64,000 bases of DNA from NCBI GenBank assembly GCA_964036045.1, contig OZ038380.1:9075913-9139912 (forward strand), in the 5' to 3' direction. Below the pieces are notes generated by a model that was not told the origin of the DNA, ran no database searches, and was given only the letters and a program-made list of their open reading frames with translations. Origin of the DNA: Eutreptiella sp. 'Long Island Sound 2002' (lineage: Eukaryota; Euglenozoa; Euglenophyceae; Eutreptiales; Eutreptiaceae). The stretch's first letter is position 1, and every line of letters starts with the position of its first letter. A program made the position numbers and the translations under genes. Positions 63,035 to 64,000 of the stretch are shown piece by piece.

Positions 63035-64000
63035 GAGGCCCCAGTTTTGTGTGTAATAATGATTTACCACAGTCCAATCATGACTTCTGCACAAAAACTG
63101 CATGGCCAAGACCGAGCCAGTTTTGGGGCACAGTGGCCACAATGTGGGGCACAAACAGTGAGTGCAGCATTGCCGCAAAAAGCACGTGGTGAGACCCCAG
63201 TTTTGTGTGTAATAATGATTTACCACAGTCCAACCATGACTTCTGCACAAAAACTGCATGGCCAAGACCGAGCCAGCTTTGGGGCATAGTGGCCACAATG
63301 TGGGGCACAAACTGTGAGTGCAGCATTGCCGCAAAAAACATACGGTGAGGCCCCAGTTTTGTGTGTAATAATGATTTACCACAGTCCAATCATGACTTCT
63401 GCACAAAAACTGCATGGCCAAGACCGAGCCAGTTTTGGGGCACAGTGGCCACAATGTGGGGCACAAATAGGGAGTGCAGCATTGCCGCAAAAAACACATG
63501 GTGAGACCCCAGTTTTGTGTGTAATAATGATTTACCACAGTCCAATCATGACTTCTGCACAAAAACGGCATGGCCAAGACCGAGCCAGTTTTGGGGCATA
63601 GTGGCCACAATGTGCGGCACAAACTGTGAGTGCAGCATTGCCGCAAAAAACATACGGTGAGGCCCCAGTTTTGTGTGTAATAATGATTTACCACAGTCCA
63701 ATCATGACTTCTGCACAAAAGCTGCATGGCCAAGACCGAGCCAGTTTTGGAGCATTGTGGCCACAATGTGGGGCACAAACTGTGAGTGCAGCATTGCCGC
63801 AAAAAACATACGGTGAGGCCCCAGTTTTGTGTGTAATAATGATTTACCACAGTCCAATCATGACTTCTGCACAAAAAAGGCATGGCCAAGACCGAGCCAG
63901 TTTTGGGGCACAGTGGCCACAATGTGGGGCACAAATAGGGAGTGCAGCATTGCCGCAAAAAACACATGGTGAGACCCCAGTTTTGTGTGTAATAATGATT
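63035..64000 (+). repeat. Subfamily domain 6 (return of domain 2-type monomers)
   Basis: From 63,035 the monomers again have AAAAACTG, CATACGG, GAGGCC starts, AGCACGTGG and the rare AAATAGGGAG (63,472 and 63,934). These were last seen at 19.3 kb, and none of the domain 5 markers persists. The palindrome CATTGTGGCCACAATG occurs once (63,753-63,768). The array runs off the window in the middle of a monomer at base 64,000. Confidence 0.7.

Larger units (their letters stand above)
1..64000 (+). repeat. 156-bp tandem satellite array, 410 full monomers, uninterrupted
   Basis: The window is a single head-to-tail array of a 156-bp monomer. Taking base 1 as the G of GAGACC, landmarks recur in every copy: TTTTGTGTG at 11-19, TAATAATGATTTACCAC at 20-36, TTCTGCACAAA at 51-61, GCATGGCCAAGACCGAGCC at 66-84, GGGGCACAAA near 112-121, and GAGTGCAGCATTGCCGCAAA at 126-145. 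Phase tracking gives 410 full monomers and a 30-bp partial copy; eleven length variants (net +10 bp) account for the final start at 63,971. All copies have the same orientation. No unique DNA, transposon or gene interrupts the array, and both window edges are inside it. The consensus is 50% GC with about 2 CpG. The family is not one I recognise; satellite identity itself is certain from the periodicity. The strand given is arbitrary. Confidence 0.98.

Noticed and set aside
280-63601. Numerous plus-strand open frames of 60-310 codons
   Set aside because: They begin at GTG or TTG within the monomer and end at the recurrent stops TGGTTAG, TGGTGAG or GCATTGTGA. All are translations of the same repeat.
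1-64000. CRISPR array
   Set aside because: Repeats are 156 bp and contiguous, with no unique spacers, leader or cas genes.
1-64000. CENP-B box (core NTTCGNNNNANNCGGGN) as support for a centromeric satellite
   Set aside because: I found no match in the consensus monomer or in the common variants on either strand. TTTCGGGGC variants lack the rest of the motif.
1-64000. Known satellites such as primate alpha satellite or mouse major and minor satellites
   Set aside because: Monomer length (156 against 171, 234 and 120 bp) and sequence do not match what I know of these families.
1-64000. Mobile elements, rDNA, tRNA genes or telomere repeats inside the array
   Set aside because: The 156-bp phase is continuous from end to end. 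The only interruptions are the eleven changes of one or two bases.
1-64000. G-quadruplex potential from the GGGG runs
   Set aside because: Each monomer has at most two closely spaced G4 runs, too few for a canonical four-tract motif within normal loop lengths.
1-64000. Bacterial or viral origin of the window
   Set aside because: There is no coding density, operon structure or promoter, and CpG is depleted. A 64-kb pure tandem array is characteristic of eukaryotic satellite DNA.

Overview
The whole 64,000-base window is one uninterrupted satellite-DNA array. A 156-bp monomer runs head to tail, always in the same orientation, from the first base to the last. Setting monomer base 1 at the G of GAGACC gives starts at 1, 157, 313 and so on. 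I followed the phase by eye: 410 complete monomers plus a 30-bp partial one, with eleven length-variant monomers (six +1, three +2, two -1) that sum to +10 bp. That tally predicts the last monomer start at 63,971, which is where it is. I see no gene, RNA gene, transposon, promoter, CRISPR array or unique spacer. Both edges lie inside the array, so its true length is unknown.

Organism: a large homogeneous satellite array of this kind is eukaryotic. The consensus monomer is 50% GC (78 of 156) but has only 2 CpG where about 9.7 are expected from its C and G counts. Many variant sites are CG/TG or CG/CA pairs. This fits a genome with CpG methylation, most simply a vertebrate, but that is inference. 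I do not recognise the monomer as a named satellite family. Centromeric or pericentromeric location is plausible from the architecture but not shown by the sequence.

Layout: monomers differ at a limited set of recurrent sites (monomer bases 1, 4, 9, 20, 44, 62-63, 93, 97-98, 102, 111-114, 122-123, 146 and 149-154). By these the window splits into subfamily domains: about 1-6,084; 6,085-22,621; 22,622-34,171; 34,172-36,044; 36,045-47,590; 47,591-63,034; and 63,035-64,000. The last returns to the subfamily of the second. Superimposed are many local higher-order repeats and segmental duplications with offsets of whole monomers (3, 5, 6, 7, 8, 11-13, 16, 22, 35 and 38). No single higher-order period governs the window. 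This is the pattern left by repeated unequal exchange or local amplification.

Coding illusion: 156 is 3 x 52, so any stop-free frame of the monomer stays open over many copies. This gives very long apparent reading frames on the minus strand, up to 9.9 kb (5,227-15,120). I do not annotate them as genes. They open at TTG, two minus-strand frames are open over the same DNA, recurrent monomer variants carry stops, and none of the eleven length changes is a multiple of three.

Points most worth a second look are the mosaic higher-order structure, a 16-bp perfect palindrome that arises only in one recombinant monomer haplotype clustered at 29.3-32.3 kb, and a weak tRNA-like Pol III layout on the minus strand that could hint at the origin of the monomer or its transcription.
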